Position numbers and translations under genes: made by a program
Notes under the pieces: model-generated
Seen by the model: the letters and a program-made list of their open reading frames with translations, nothing else
Told to the model about the DNA's origin: nothing
The model's database searches: none
From: Saprospiraceae bacterium
Lineage (GTDB): Bacteria; Bacteroidota; Bacteroidia; Chitinophagales; Saprospiraceae
Assembly: GCA_023300255.1 (NCBI GenBank)
Contig: JALZWC010000128.1
Coordinates: 1-9,275 of the forward strand
DNA length: 9,275 bases
Direction: 5' to 3'
In this document: positions 1-6,543 of the stretch, piece after piece
Layout: each line of letters opens with the position of its first letter
How positions within the stretch are numbered: position 1 is the stretch's first letter

Positions 1-78
1 AGGGGCATCGCCTCGACCCTGTCTGTAGATAAGAATTAAACCGTCTCCTTTCATCAAGGAGCGTAGCTTCGACCCTGT
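1..78. repeat. Imperfect direct repeat, period 56, at the window edge
   Basis: Bases 1-22 and 57-78 match at 18 of 22 positions, and both end in TCGACCCTGT. Between them lies a small stem-loop (CTCCTT at 45-50 pairing with AAGGAG at 56-61). Two units are visible and the first starts at the window edge, so this may be the tail of a longer array. No coding frame explains it. Its vocabulary differs from the hairpin repeats at 2777-2940 and 7607-8109, so I treat it as a separate family. Confidence 0.45.
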
Positions 79-100
79 ATAGTCAACTCTTGTTTTTTTG

Positions 101-125
101 CAATCAATAATTTAGCTCTTGATTG
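101..125. other. Short inverted repeat in the leader of the DUF2256 gene
   Basis: CAATCAA (101-107) and TTGATTG (119-125) form a perfect 7-bp inverted repeat around an 11-nt AT-rich loop, just after a run of seven T. It could be an operator or a weak hairpin. The T-run lies on the wrong side for a + strand terminator, and the - strand reading would give an A-run, so neither orientation fits a standard intrinsic terminator. The rest of 79-205 shows nothing I can name. Confidence 0.25.
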
Positions 126-205
126 GCATTAATAAGTTGTTTATAATAGATTTCAAAAAAAGATCTAACTTGTGATTTCGTCCCATTCAAGACAATATGC
201 TATTT

Positions 206-343
206 ATGAAAAAGCAGCACTTACCCACCAAAATATGTCCTATCTGCCAACGTCCATTCTCCTGGAGAAAAAAATGGGCTCTAAATTGGGAAAATGTAAA
301 ATACTGTAGTGAACGCTGTAGGCGAAGAAATAAAACTAAATAG
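206..343 (+). CDS. DUF2256 family zinc-ribbon small protein
   Basis: A 45-residue basic protein. It shows the full DUF2256 signature: CPIC at residues 11-14, then PFSWRKKW (17-24), a W at 28, and YCSERCRRR at 33-41. C11, C14, C34 and C38 form an evident four-cysteine metal site, most likely a zinc ribbon. The family is typically about 40-60 residues, so the gene is complete. The molecular role is unknown; from general knowledge, homologues are often found near photolyase or cryptochrome-related genes, but none is in this window. An in-frame ATG at 197 would add three residues (MLF); I prefer 206 because the conserved region begins soon after it. No clear Shine-Dalgarno is visible, as is usual in Bacteroidota. 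It stands alone, with non-coding DNA on both sides. Confidence 0.85.
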   Translation: MKKQHLPTKICPICQRPFSWRKKWALNWENVKYCSERCRRRNKTK

Positions 344-357
344 CATGGTATTTGATT

Positions 358-453
358 TAATTAGAGAGTAAGTATTGGGACTTAAATAAGGTAATAATTA
401 AAACGAGTTTATTTTTATCACCTTAGAAAAATGTCTAATCTATACTCTAATTA
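358..453. repeat. Nested imperfect stem-loop in the 344-666 intergenic stretch
   Basis: TAATTAGAG (358-366) pairs perfectly with CTCTAATTA (445-453). Nested inside, TAAGGT (387-392) pairs with ACCTTA (420-425) and the pairing continues with one mismatch through ATAA/TTAT and an inner TAAA/TTTA stem. The structure is AT-rich, so part of it may be chance. It could be a decayed mobile element, a structured RNA or the leader of the following operon. It has no T-tract of the kind that would mark a terminator. Confidence 0.35.
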
Positions 454-494
454 TGAAGTCGTTTAAAATGGATTAATACATTATTTACAAATCA

Positions 495-608
495 TTGATT
501 CCTAGCCACTTAAGCACTGCATGCAGTTCTCTCCGTCAAATGTCCACTGGATATTTAGTTTCAAAGAAACTGCACTACGTTCATCCTGTGGCTAAGGCTA
601 TGAATCAA
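495..608. repeat. Second imperfect inverted repeat upstream of the STAS/kinase operon
   Basis: TTGATTCCTAGCC (495-507) pairs with GGCTATGAATCAA (596-608) at 12 of 13 positions. Further in, TGCAGTT with CT after it (522-530) pairs with AGAAACTGCA (about 565-574). A perfect 12-bp palindrome, ACTGCATGCAGT, sits at 516-527. Together with 358-453 this fills most of the 344-666 gap. The end-to-end symmetry resembles a small non-autonomous element, but I see no target duplication and no second copy in the window. Confidence 0.4.
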
Positions 609-666
609 GTACTTACTACTAAGGCAAAGTGAAAGAATAAATAACTTCTAATATAATGCTATTAAG

Positions 667-1116
667 ATGAAGCCAACCGGAAAATCTGCTCTTCAATTGG
701 AGAAAAGAAAATATTTTGAAGACGCTAGTGCTGAAGAAATAACAGCTATAAAAAATAGCGTATCTCTCCTCGATGAACAAACAATTTTTTTTTTAGAAGT
801 TCCAGTAATCACTCCTTTCTCCACTAACCTAGCATTTGATCAAATAGATCTATATGCATCGAAACTGGGAAATTGTGGATTAATTATAGATCTGAGTCTA
901 TGTAAAAAACCAGATTCTATTGCTAGAAGGACGATTAATGATAGATTTAAAAAAATTCCGGAAAATATTATCCACGTAGCCTTTTTTACAAAACAAAATA
1001 TTATTGTAAAAACAGCAATTAAATTTGTAATGTTTCAATCCATTTTAGATTCCTACAGCGTTAGTTCAACAATGGAAGAAGCTACCTTGGCTTTAAATAA
1101 AATATTAAATGACTAA
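667..1116 (+). CDS. SpoIIAA/STAS-like fold protein, probable partner of the adjacent histidine kinase
   Basis: A 149-residue soluble protein with no signal peptide or membrane segment. The pattern suggests a SpoIIAA-like (STAS/SEC14-type) fold: a core strand with GLIIDLS at 71-77, an amphipathic helix (about 82-96), a second strand IIHVAFF (101-107), a helix TAIKFVMFQSIL (116-127), and a final strand and helix ending in the typical SxxEEAxxxL arrangement (about 131-146). This is a fold-level call, because I see no single invariant catalytic motif and no obvious phospho-acceptor serine by analogy to SpoIIAA. The stop overlaps the start of the kinase gene by 8 nt (ATGACTAA), so the two are almost certainly co-transcribed and translationally coupled, and the product likely works in the same signalling path. 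A run of ten T at 785-794, inside codons for I-F-F-L, is a potential slippage site. Frame and length look intact. Confidence 0.6.
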   Translation: MKPTGKSALQLEKRKYFEDASAEEITAIKNSVSLLDEQTIFFLEVPVITPFSTNLAFDQIDLYASKLGNCGLIIDLSLCKKPDSIARRTINDRFKKIPENIIHVAFFTKQNIIVKTAIKFVMFQSILDSYSVSSTMEEATLALNKILND

Positions 1117-2032
1117 TTCAGAAGTGCAATCAGCCACTACAAAGGATTCTTATCTGGAGGATGTCTTTAATCATATACTCCATATATCAAAAGGAGATTG
1201 CTTAATTACAGATGAGTTGCTTTTAAAAACAGAAAACGATAATCAATGGAATGTACTATCTGGTTTACAGATTTTACATGAAGATTTGGAATTATATAAG
1301 GAAGAGTTTCGCAAAAAAACAGAGGCAGAATACCAATTAAAAACATTACAAGAAAAAAATAGAGAGTTAACTCAGTTTAACCATATCGCTTCTCATGATC
1401 TACAGGAGCCTTTACGAACTATCCAAAGTTTTGTAGGGCTTCTAGAAAAAAACTGCCAAGATAAATTAGACCAAAAAGGTACAGATTATCTACAGTTCAT
1501 TAAAAGTTCTTCTAAAAGAATGAATAACCTAATCCAAGGTTTATTACACTATTCTAATATTGGAAAAAACTATAAAATCCAACAAGTTGATAGTCAGAAT
1601 ATTGTCGAAGAAGTATTAGCAGATCTTAGTTTAAAAATCAAAGAATCTAGCGCTAATATCCAACTAAATAATCTACCTGTTCTTGTTTGCAGTAAGGTGG
1701 GTATTCGACAAGTCTTCCAAAATCTAATTGGAAATGCCATAAAGTTTCAAAGAAAGGATAATACGATCAAAATTGAAGTATCCTGTGAATCTTCTGAGGC
1801 AAATCATATCTTTTGTGTACAGGATAACGGTATTGGGATAAAAGAAGAATTCAATAAAAAGATATTTGAAATTTTTCAACAATTAAATTCTAGGAGTGAT
1901 TTTAAAGGAACGGGCCTTGGTTTAAGTTTATGCAAAAAAGTAGTAGAACTTCATAGGGGAAAGATTTGGCATGAGACGAATGCTAATAATGGCTCTTCTT
2001 TCTATTTTTCTATTCCTGTAATGAATCTATAA
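1109..2032 (+). CDS. Soluble sensor histidine kinase (HisKA + HATPase_c)
   Basis: A 307-residue kinase with every catalytic box present. The H-box is ASHDLQEPLR, with H96 the predicted phospho-accepting histidine. The N-box is NLIGNAIKF (205-213), the G1 box DNGIGI (239-244), the F-box FEIFQQLN (253-260) and the G2 box GTGLGL (267-272). The H-box type is that of phytochrome-like kinases. Residues 1-60 resemble a HAMP-like segment as found in soluble Bacteroidota kinases (an acidic stretch followed by LSGLQILHEDLE). Residues about 60-90 are a charged, coiled-coil-like linker into the dimerisation helix. There is no transmembrane segment, PAS, GAF or receiver domain, so the input must come through the N-terminal part or a partner; the STAS-like protein upstream is the obvious candidate. 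No response regulator lies nearby, so its phosphorylation target is unknown. The start is fixed by the 8-nt overlap with the upstream stop. Confidence 0.9.
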   Translation: MTNSEVQSATTKDSYLEDVFNHILHISKGDCLITDELLLKTENDNQWNVLSGLQILHEDLELYKEEFRKKTEAEYQLKTLQEKNRELTQFNHIASHDLQEPLRTIQSFVGLLEKNCQDKLDQKGTDYLQFIKSSSKRMNNLIQGLLHYSNIGKNYKIQQVDSQNIVEEVLADLSLKIKESSANIQLNNLPVLVCSKVGIRQVFQNLIGNAIKFQRKDNTIKIEVSCESSEANHIFCVQDNGIGIKEEFNKKIFEIFQQLNSRSDFKGTGLGLSLCKKVVELHRGKIWHETNANNGSSFYFSIPVMNL

Positions 2033-2054
2033 ACATAAGTAGGTAAGTATTTAA

Positions 2055-2062
2055 TATATTTG
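2055..2062 (+). promoter_or_regulatory. Candidate Bacteroidota -7 promoter element for the TrpF-like gene
   Basis: TATATTTG matches the Bacteroidota -7 consensus TAnnTTTG exactly. It ends 6 nt before the ATG at 2069, so a transcript started from it would be nearly leaderless. No TTTG is seen at the expected -33 position. The alternative is that the gene is read from the upstream operon across the 36-nt gap. Confidence 0.25.
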
Positions 2063-2068
2063 CCTAGT

Positions 2069-2737
2069 ATGAAAGATCCCCCACCAGTCAAAGTCAAAAT
2101 CTGTTGTATCAACAGCAAAGAAGAGGCGTCCCTAGCCATCCGATATGGGGCTACAGAAATAGGCCTAGTAGGTCCGATGCCAAGCGGTCCAGGCATTATT
2201 AACGATTCCTTAATTAAAGAGATTGCAACTACAATTAATCCACCAACTTCTACTTTTTTATTAACTAGTGAGACTAGCGCTGCGGGTATTATCGCACATC
2301 ATGAAAGGGCACCTACCACAACTATTCAAATTGTAGATGCTTTATCAGAAGGAACTTACCAAGAAATAAAATCTCGTTTACCTACCGTTCGATTAATCCA
2401 AGTTATTCATGTATTAAATGAAGCTTCTATACAGGAAGCTATCCATATATCCAAACAGGTAGATGCCATGCTACTCGACAGCGGTAATCCTAATTTAAGT
2501 ATTAAAGAATTAGGTGGAACTGGTCGGACGCATAATTGGGAACTTAGCCGAAAGATCCGAGACGCCATTGATATTCCTTTGTTCTTGGCGGGGGGGCTTA
2601 ATGCGGATAATGTGCGACAGGCGATTGAGGTAGTACAGCCTTATGGGGTGGATTTGTGTAGTGGGGTACGTACGAATGGGGTGTTGGATGAAGTTAAATT
2701 GAGGGCTTTTTTTGAGGCGGTTCATGGGGATATATAG
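2069..2737 (+). CDS. TrpF-like (phosphoribosylanthranilate isomerase fold) protein, divergent subfamily
   Basis: A 222-residue TIM-barrel protein of the TrpF family. Matching elements are the N-terminal KIC (10-12, with C12 equivalent to the catalytic general base), LLDSG (135-139, with D137 equivalent to the general acid), GGTGRTHNW (149-157), LAGGLNADNV (173-182, phosphate-binding), and VDLCSGVRTNG ending in LDEVKLRAFF (194-215). Two features depart from authentic TrpF. The usual KICG is KICC, and the loop that normally reads about F-x-SPR is GPMPSGPG (35-42), so the arginine expected to contact the anthranilate carboxylate is absent. No other trp gene is nearby. It may be a TrpF paralogue acting on another sugar-phosphate-like substrate; ordinary tryptophan synthesis is not excluded. 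I prefer ATG at 2069; a TTG at 2060 would add three residues. The gene contains a G7 run at 2590-2596, and its 3' end is strikingly G-rich. Confidence 0.8.
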   Translation: MKDPPPVKVKICCINSKEEASLAIRYGATEIGLVGPMPSGPGIINDSLIKEIATTINPPTSTFLLTSETSAAGIIAHHERAPTTTIQIVDALSEGTYQEIKSRLPTVRLIQVIHVLNEASIQEAIHISKQVDAMLLDSGNPNLSIKELGGTGRTHNWELSRKIRDAIDIPLFLAGGLNADNVRQAIEVVQPYGVDLCSGVRTNGVLDEVKLRAFFEAVHGDI

Positions 2738-2776
2738 TTTTTTATATCATGCCTATTACAGCCATCATACCTAAAT

Positions 2777-2940
2777 AAACATAATAGAACATGGATATAA
2801 TAGTTTTTTAGGTCGCCTTTATTAGTTGTAGACCATAGGTCGTGAGCGACAATAACTAATAATGTCAACGTCATTCACGACCTATAAAATCCATGTTATC
2901 CGCGTAGCTACAAAGTAGCTCAGCGTTCTATTATATCTAG
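2777..2940. repeat. Decayed copy of the hairpin repeat array (two partial forward units, one full reversed unit)
   Basis: The right part (2864-2940) is a full reversed unit, clearly homologous to the reversed units at 7816-8109. It has GTCAAC, then TCACGACCTA, then TATCCGCG, then the hairpin GCTAC-AAA-GTAGC (2907-2919), then GCGTTCTATTA. The left part holds fragments of forward units: ATAATAGAAC at 2781-2790 followed directly by ATGGAT and AGGTCG, and a second tail at 2835-2850 containing GTCGTGAGCGAC. The arms pair over ATAATAGAAC/GTTCTATTAT (2781-2790 with 2925-2934), ATAGGTCGTGA/TCACGACCTAT (2835-2845 with 2875-2885) and TTATTAGTT/AACTAATAA (2819-2827 with 2854-2862). The first forward unit lacks the central hairpin. 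The layout F-F-R mirrors the F-F-R-R-R array downstream. Confidence 0.8.
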
Positions 2941-3177
2941 TTTGAAACATCACTGAACCATCACCTTTCGCTCCATACTATAATCCACACGAGTAATTGT
3001 CACGATCACCATCCCTTTAACACCACTTCGAAATCAATCCTTTTCAATTGTTCCTCTATGGAGCTATCAAATTTTGCTTGATTATAAGAAAAATAACAAA
3101 GTCATATCCGATGTCTTTTTATTGACATAATAGATTACTTACATCCAACGATAATAGCTATTCCCAATTACTACCTT
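2941..3177. other. Intergenic stretch with a weak coding-like remnant on the minus strand
   Basis: No gene is supported here. On the minus strand, 3101 to 3006 reads open as a 31-residue peptide without an ATG (ending in IEEQLKRIDFEVVLKGW). A shifted frame at 3012 to 2950 then encodes the 20-residue MVIVTITRVDYSMERKVMVQ. The two could be pieces of one decayed, frameshifted gene. I recognise no family and both pieces are short, so this may be chance. Confidence 0.2.
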
Positions 3178-3185
3178 TAAGTTTG
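3178..3185 (+). promoter_or_regulatory. Candidate Bacteroidota -7 promoter element for the TonB-dependent receptor
   Basis: TAAGTTTG is an exact match to TAnnTTTG and ends 26 nt before the ATG at 3212. That leaves a short leader of plausible length. No good TTTG is present at the -33 position, so the call rests on one element and its position. Confidence 0.35.
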
Positions 3186-3211
3186 TTAATTTATTACAGG
3201 TAAAGCAATCA

Positions 3212-6200
3212 ATGAATTTTAAATTAATCGTGTACTTTTTATTACTTATATATACCATCCCGACGACAGCACAAGAGACGACAGGCTCCATACAAGGGTA
3301 TATAGTAGATCAGAATGGGGAACCTATCGAATTTGCCAATGTTAAGATGATCGACCAAGCTACTAATGCTACTAGTGGCAGTATTTCTCAAATAAAAGGC
3401 TTTTATAATGTCCCAAACTTAACGCCTTCCATCTATGACATAGAAGTATCTTATATTGGATATGCTACTACCTTCAAAAAGAATATCAAAATCTCTTTGG
3501 GCAATAGTATTAATATAGATTTTAAACTACTCTCTGAGGACATTACACTAGCTGCTGTAGAGGTCACCGCATCCGCTCGTGCGGAGAAAAGCGGTAATGA
3601 AAAGTATATCTCTAATGAATTACTAGAACAAACACCTACTATTTTCAGAAGTATCCAAGAACTCACCAGATCCTTACCCGAGAATAACTTAAACTCCTTT
3701 GGTGGTGCTAGTCATCGTTTCAATAACCTCAATATTGATGGGGTGGCGACCAATGATGTGATTGGATTTCAAGAACCTGCAAGTGGCGCTGCTGGATCGC
3801 AAGCGAGCGGTACGCCTGGTAGTTTGGCCAAAACGCAGCCAATTGGTCTAGGTGCTATTAAAGAATTATCTGTAAAATTAGCTCCTTTTGATGTGAGCAT
3901 TGGCAATTTTAATGGCGCTAATGTGGACATTATTACTAAGAATGGCACCAATGAATTTAAGCATTCTATATTCGCTTATGGAAATAATCAAACTACTTTA
4001 GGAAATTATGTGGACGGAGTAAAACAAGATGAGTTCAATTTCTACGATTATCAATTAGGTATTAATTCAGGCGGTCCAATCAAAAAGGATAAAGTCTTTT
4101 TCTTTGTAAATATGGAATATGCGAAGTCGAATACGCCGCTTATTAATGCCCCTGGCTCCGTCGGATCTAATATATCCCAAGAAAGTATTCTCCAAATCAG
4201 AAACCATCTTTTGGAAAACTATGACTATGATCCAGGATCTTTTGAAACAGCAGACATATCAACGGAAAGCAAAAAGCTATTTACTCGCTTAGATTTTATT
4301 TTGAATGATAGAAATAAATTAACGATCAGAAATAATTTTGTCAAAAGTTTTACAGACAACTTAGAATGGAATGCTACTTTCTTTAATTTTGGCAACCAAG
4401 GATTCCGACATAATAGTACAGCTAATAGTACTACCGTAGAATTAAAATCCAATTTTGATCATCTTTTTAATAATCTAAAAATTGGGTATAATACAGTCAA
4501 GGAAAATAGGGATTCCGAAGGAAGAATATTTCCTCATTTACAAATTGCTACTTCTTCGACCACTAGAGTCTTTGCTGGAACCTATAGAGAAGCCGCTGTT
4601 TTTAATACAGCATTTCAAACGCTTCAAATATCCGACAAGCTTACTTATATTAATGGTGGACATACCATCAGCGCTGGACTACAAGCGCAAATAAACGATG
4701 TAGATTATGGCTTTCTATCTGCTTGGAATGGTCGTTGGGAATATAAATCTGTGGAAGACTTTTTAAACGAACAGCCTTCTAGGGTTCGGGGGGTATACAA
4801 TACCAATCCAGCGAATAATACATTTGACTATGTTCAAAACAATCCATCTGGTACTATTGGTGTTTTTGAAACTGCTTTATATCTTCAAGACAAATATGGC
4901 GTAACTAATAATTTGGATATTAGTCTTGGTCTAAGAATGGATGGACAATTTCTCACCCAAGCATTACCTGTTAGTGAGTTGATTTCTTCTTCCCCAGATT
5001 TCAATCAATTTGATAATAAACTACGCAATAACATACAATTGAATCCGAGATTGGGTATCAATTATCGACTCCCAGAACACAATTTACAAATCAGAGGTGG
5101 TACTGGATTATTCTCTGGAAAGCTGCCTTACCTATGGTTTGGGTATATTGAATACATTTCAGGTACTACTTATTTCAATATTGATATTAAACCTTCCGAA
5201 CCCCTTCCTATTATTGAAGACTTAGGAACTTTACAAGAAGTTCAACCGGGTATCACAGAGGTTAATTTATTAGATCCAGATTTCAAATTTCCAAGAGATT
5301 GGAAAACCAATTTGGGTATAGACTGGACGCCTACAGATAATTGGAAATTTGGTATAGAAGGTACCTATACTAAGACAATACAAGGTTTGTTATTCCAAAC
5401 ACTCAATAGGCGAGAAATATTCTCTACCTATACTGGTGCAGACGACAGGGTCTTTTATAATACTAGTGGAAGTGATGTAAAAATCAATGAAAATTTCACC
5501 AATGTGTTTTTATTAACGAATACCGACAAAGGATATAGATATAATCTCAGTTTTAATGCGGAATATAAAACGGACTTTACTTACTCCTCCATTGGGTATA
5601 GCTATGGACAGAGTAAAGATATATCTAGTACCGTAAGAAGTAGTCCCGCAGCTAATTATGAATGGAATCAAGCCTTATTAGGCAATGACCCAGCACTTTC
5701 TTATTCTAATTTTGATTTGCGGCATAAGTTGATCTTTTCTCAATCTTTGAGGTATACTATTGGAGAAAAACGAGACCTCTTAATCTCCATGATATACAGT
5801 GGTCGGTCTGGCAGTCCTTTTAGTTTTGTCTACCAAGGAGATCTGAATAACGACGGTTCTTCTAGAAATGACTTAATTTATATTCCGAATACCTCAGATG
5901 ACATAGCCCTAGTCGATATTATAGATGCAAATGGGACCCTCCTCTCCGCTTCCGAACAATGGAATAATTTGAATGAATATATTAGCAACAATGATTATCT
6001 TAGTGCCAATAGAGGAGAATTTTCGGTTAGAAACGGCGCCACAACCCCTTGGAACCATCAATTGGACATGAAGATTGAGTTTGGGCAATATCTATTAAAG
6101 AATAATCGTCTAAATAATAGACTTTCTCTTTCCTTAGATATATTTAATGTCTTCAATCTATTGAACAAAGACTGGGGAAATTTGGTTTTTGTACCAAACG

Positions 6201-6355
6201 TGGTTAATTCTAGCGTTAGTTTATTAAATTTTCAAGGAGTAGCGGATAATGTTCCTCAATACTCTTTTAACATTCCTGCTGATCAGCAACCGTGGATTGT
6301 GGATTCTTTTAATTCTCGATGGCGAATGCAGGTGGGGGTTAAATATGATTTTTAA
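3212..6355 (+). CDS. Oar-like TonB-dependent outer-membrane receptor
   Basis: A 1047-residue outer-membrane protein. Residues 1-20 are a signal peptide with a signal-peptidase-I-type site (TTA before QE). Residues about 25-108 form a carboxypeptidase-regulatory-like beta-sandwich (GSIQGYIVDQNGEPIEFANV onward). A TonB plug follows (about 115-245), with ITKNGTNEF at its end, and then a long beta-barrel ending in a terminal aromatic strand (VGVKYDF, last residue F) suited to BAM-mediated insertion. The Gly/Ala/Ser-rich plug loop and the sequence DLNNDGSSRNDLIYIP near residue 877 are typical of the Oar group; the DxNxDG there (D877, N879, D881) resembles a calcium-binding loop. Length is normal for Oar-type receptors. 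No SusD-like partner follows, so it is not a SusCD glycan importer. The substrate is unknown; the arsM neighbour is not evidence that it transports arsenic. It appears monocistronic. Confidence 0.92.
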   Translation: MNFKLIVYFLLLIYTIPTTAQETTGSIQGYIVDQNGEPIEFANVKMIDQATNATSGSISQIKGFYNVPNLTPSIYDIEVSYIGYATTFKKNIKISLGNSINIDFKLLSEDITLAAVEVTASARAEKSGNEKYISNELLEQTPTIFRSIQELTRSLPENNLNSFGGASHRFNNLNIDGVATNDVIGFQEPASGAAGSQASGTPGSLAKTQPIGLGAIKELSVKLAPFDVSIGNFNGANVDIITKNGTNEFKHSIFAYGNNQTTLGNYVDGVKQDEFNFYDYQLGINSGGPIKKDKVFFFVNMEYAKSNTPLINAPGSVGSNISQESILQIRNHLLENYDYDPGSFETADISTESKKLFTRLDFILNDRNKLTIRNNFVKSFTDNLEWNATFFNFGNQGFRHNSTANSTTVELKSNFDHLFNNLKIGYNTVKENRDSEGRIFPHLQIATSSTTRVFAGTYREAAVFNTAFQTLQISDKLTYINGGHTISAGLQAQINDVDYGFLSAWNGRWEYKSVEDFLNEQPSRVRGVYNTNPANNTFDYVQNNPSGTIGVFETALYLQDKYGVTNNLDISLGLRMDGQFLTQALPVSELISSSPDFNQFDNKLRNNIQLNPRLGINYRLPEHNLQIRGGTGLFSGKLPYLWFGYIEYISGTTYFNIDIKPSEPLPIIEDLGTLQEVQPGITEVNLLDPDFKFPRDWKTNLGIDWTPTDNWKFGIEGTYTKTIQGLLFQTLNRREIFSTYTGADDRVFYNTSGSDVKINENFTNVFLLTNTDKGYRYNLSFNAEYKTDFTYSSIGYSYGQSKDISSTVRSSPAANYEWNQALLGNDPALSYSNFDLRHKLIFSQSLRYTIGEKRDLLISMIYSGRSGSPFSFVYQGDLNNDGSSRNDLIYIPNTSDDIALVDIIDANGTLLSASEQWNNLNEYISNNDYLSANRGEFSVRNGATTPWNHQLDMKIEFGQYLLKNNRLNNRLSLSLDIFNVFNLLNKDWGNLVFVPNVVNSSVSLLNFQGVADNVPQYSFNIPADQQPWIVDSFNSRWRMQVGVKYDF

Positions 6356-6388
6356 AAAAATTACCGAAATTGCATGATTTAGGTGTAC

Positions 6389-6415
6389 GTTCTTTTTTCA
6401 TTGAAAAAAAAGAAC
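6389..6415. other. A/T-rich stem-loop downstream of the receptor gene
   Basis: GTTCTTTTTT (6389-6398) pairs with AAAAAAGAAC (6406-6415), with a small internal loop. It lies 34 nt after the receptor stop. It could aid termination in either direction, but it has few G-C pairs and no following U-tract on the + strand. It may be one end of a larger dispersed intergenic element that continues through 6466. Confidence 0.35.
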
Positions 6416-6423
6416 CAAAAATT

Positions 6424-6466
6424 CTAGTCCAAAAAAACTCCCTCCGGTCAAACAGTTTTGGACTAG
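6424..6466. repeat. Perfect 11-bp inverted repeat between the receptor and arsM
   Basis: CTAGTCCAAAA (6424-6434) and TTTTGGACTAG (6456-6466) are perfectly complementary around a 21-nt loop. An alternative register pairs AAAACT with AGTTTT. No U-tract follows. The wording around the loop (CTCCCTCCGGTCAAACAG) reminds me of intergenic repeats dispersed in Bacteroidota genomes, but that is recollection and not a search result. The remaining 6467-6543 is a non-coding leader for arsM without a clear promoter. Confidence 0.5.
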
Positions 6467-6543
6467 CTAACCCGCTTAAATGTTGACAACGGTACTTTCA
6501 AATTCCGTTTCTAATAGATATAATTTCATCCAAAAAATATAAC

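Noticed and set aside
540..632. Possible 30-residue + strand peptide (MSTGYLVSKK...)
   Set aside because: It lies inside the inverted repeat at 495-608, has no family resemblance that I know and is short enough to arise by chance.
2002..2196. Open frame of 64 codons on the minus strand across the kinase/TrpF-like boundary
   Set aside because: It is antisense to two well-supported genes and has no recognisable protein features.
2069..2737. Reading the TrpF-like gene as part of a tryptophan operon
   Set aside because: No other trp gene is adjacent, and the substrate loop differs from canonical TrpF.
2729..2748. GATATA/TATATC pairing at the end of the TrpF-like gene as a terminator
   Set aside because: It is only 6 bp, all but two pairs A-T, with no U-tract after the stem.
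3212..6355. SusC-type glycan importer for the TonB-dependent receptor
   Set aside because: No SusD-like gene follows, and the plug and DLNNDG segments fit the Oar group better.
6483..6524. TTGACA and TATAAT upstream of arsM as a sigma-70 promoter
   Set aside because: The 30-nt spacing is far from the usual 16-18, and Bacteroidota use a different consensus.
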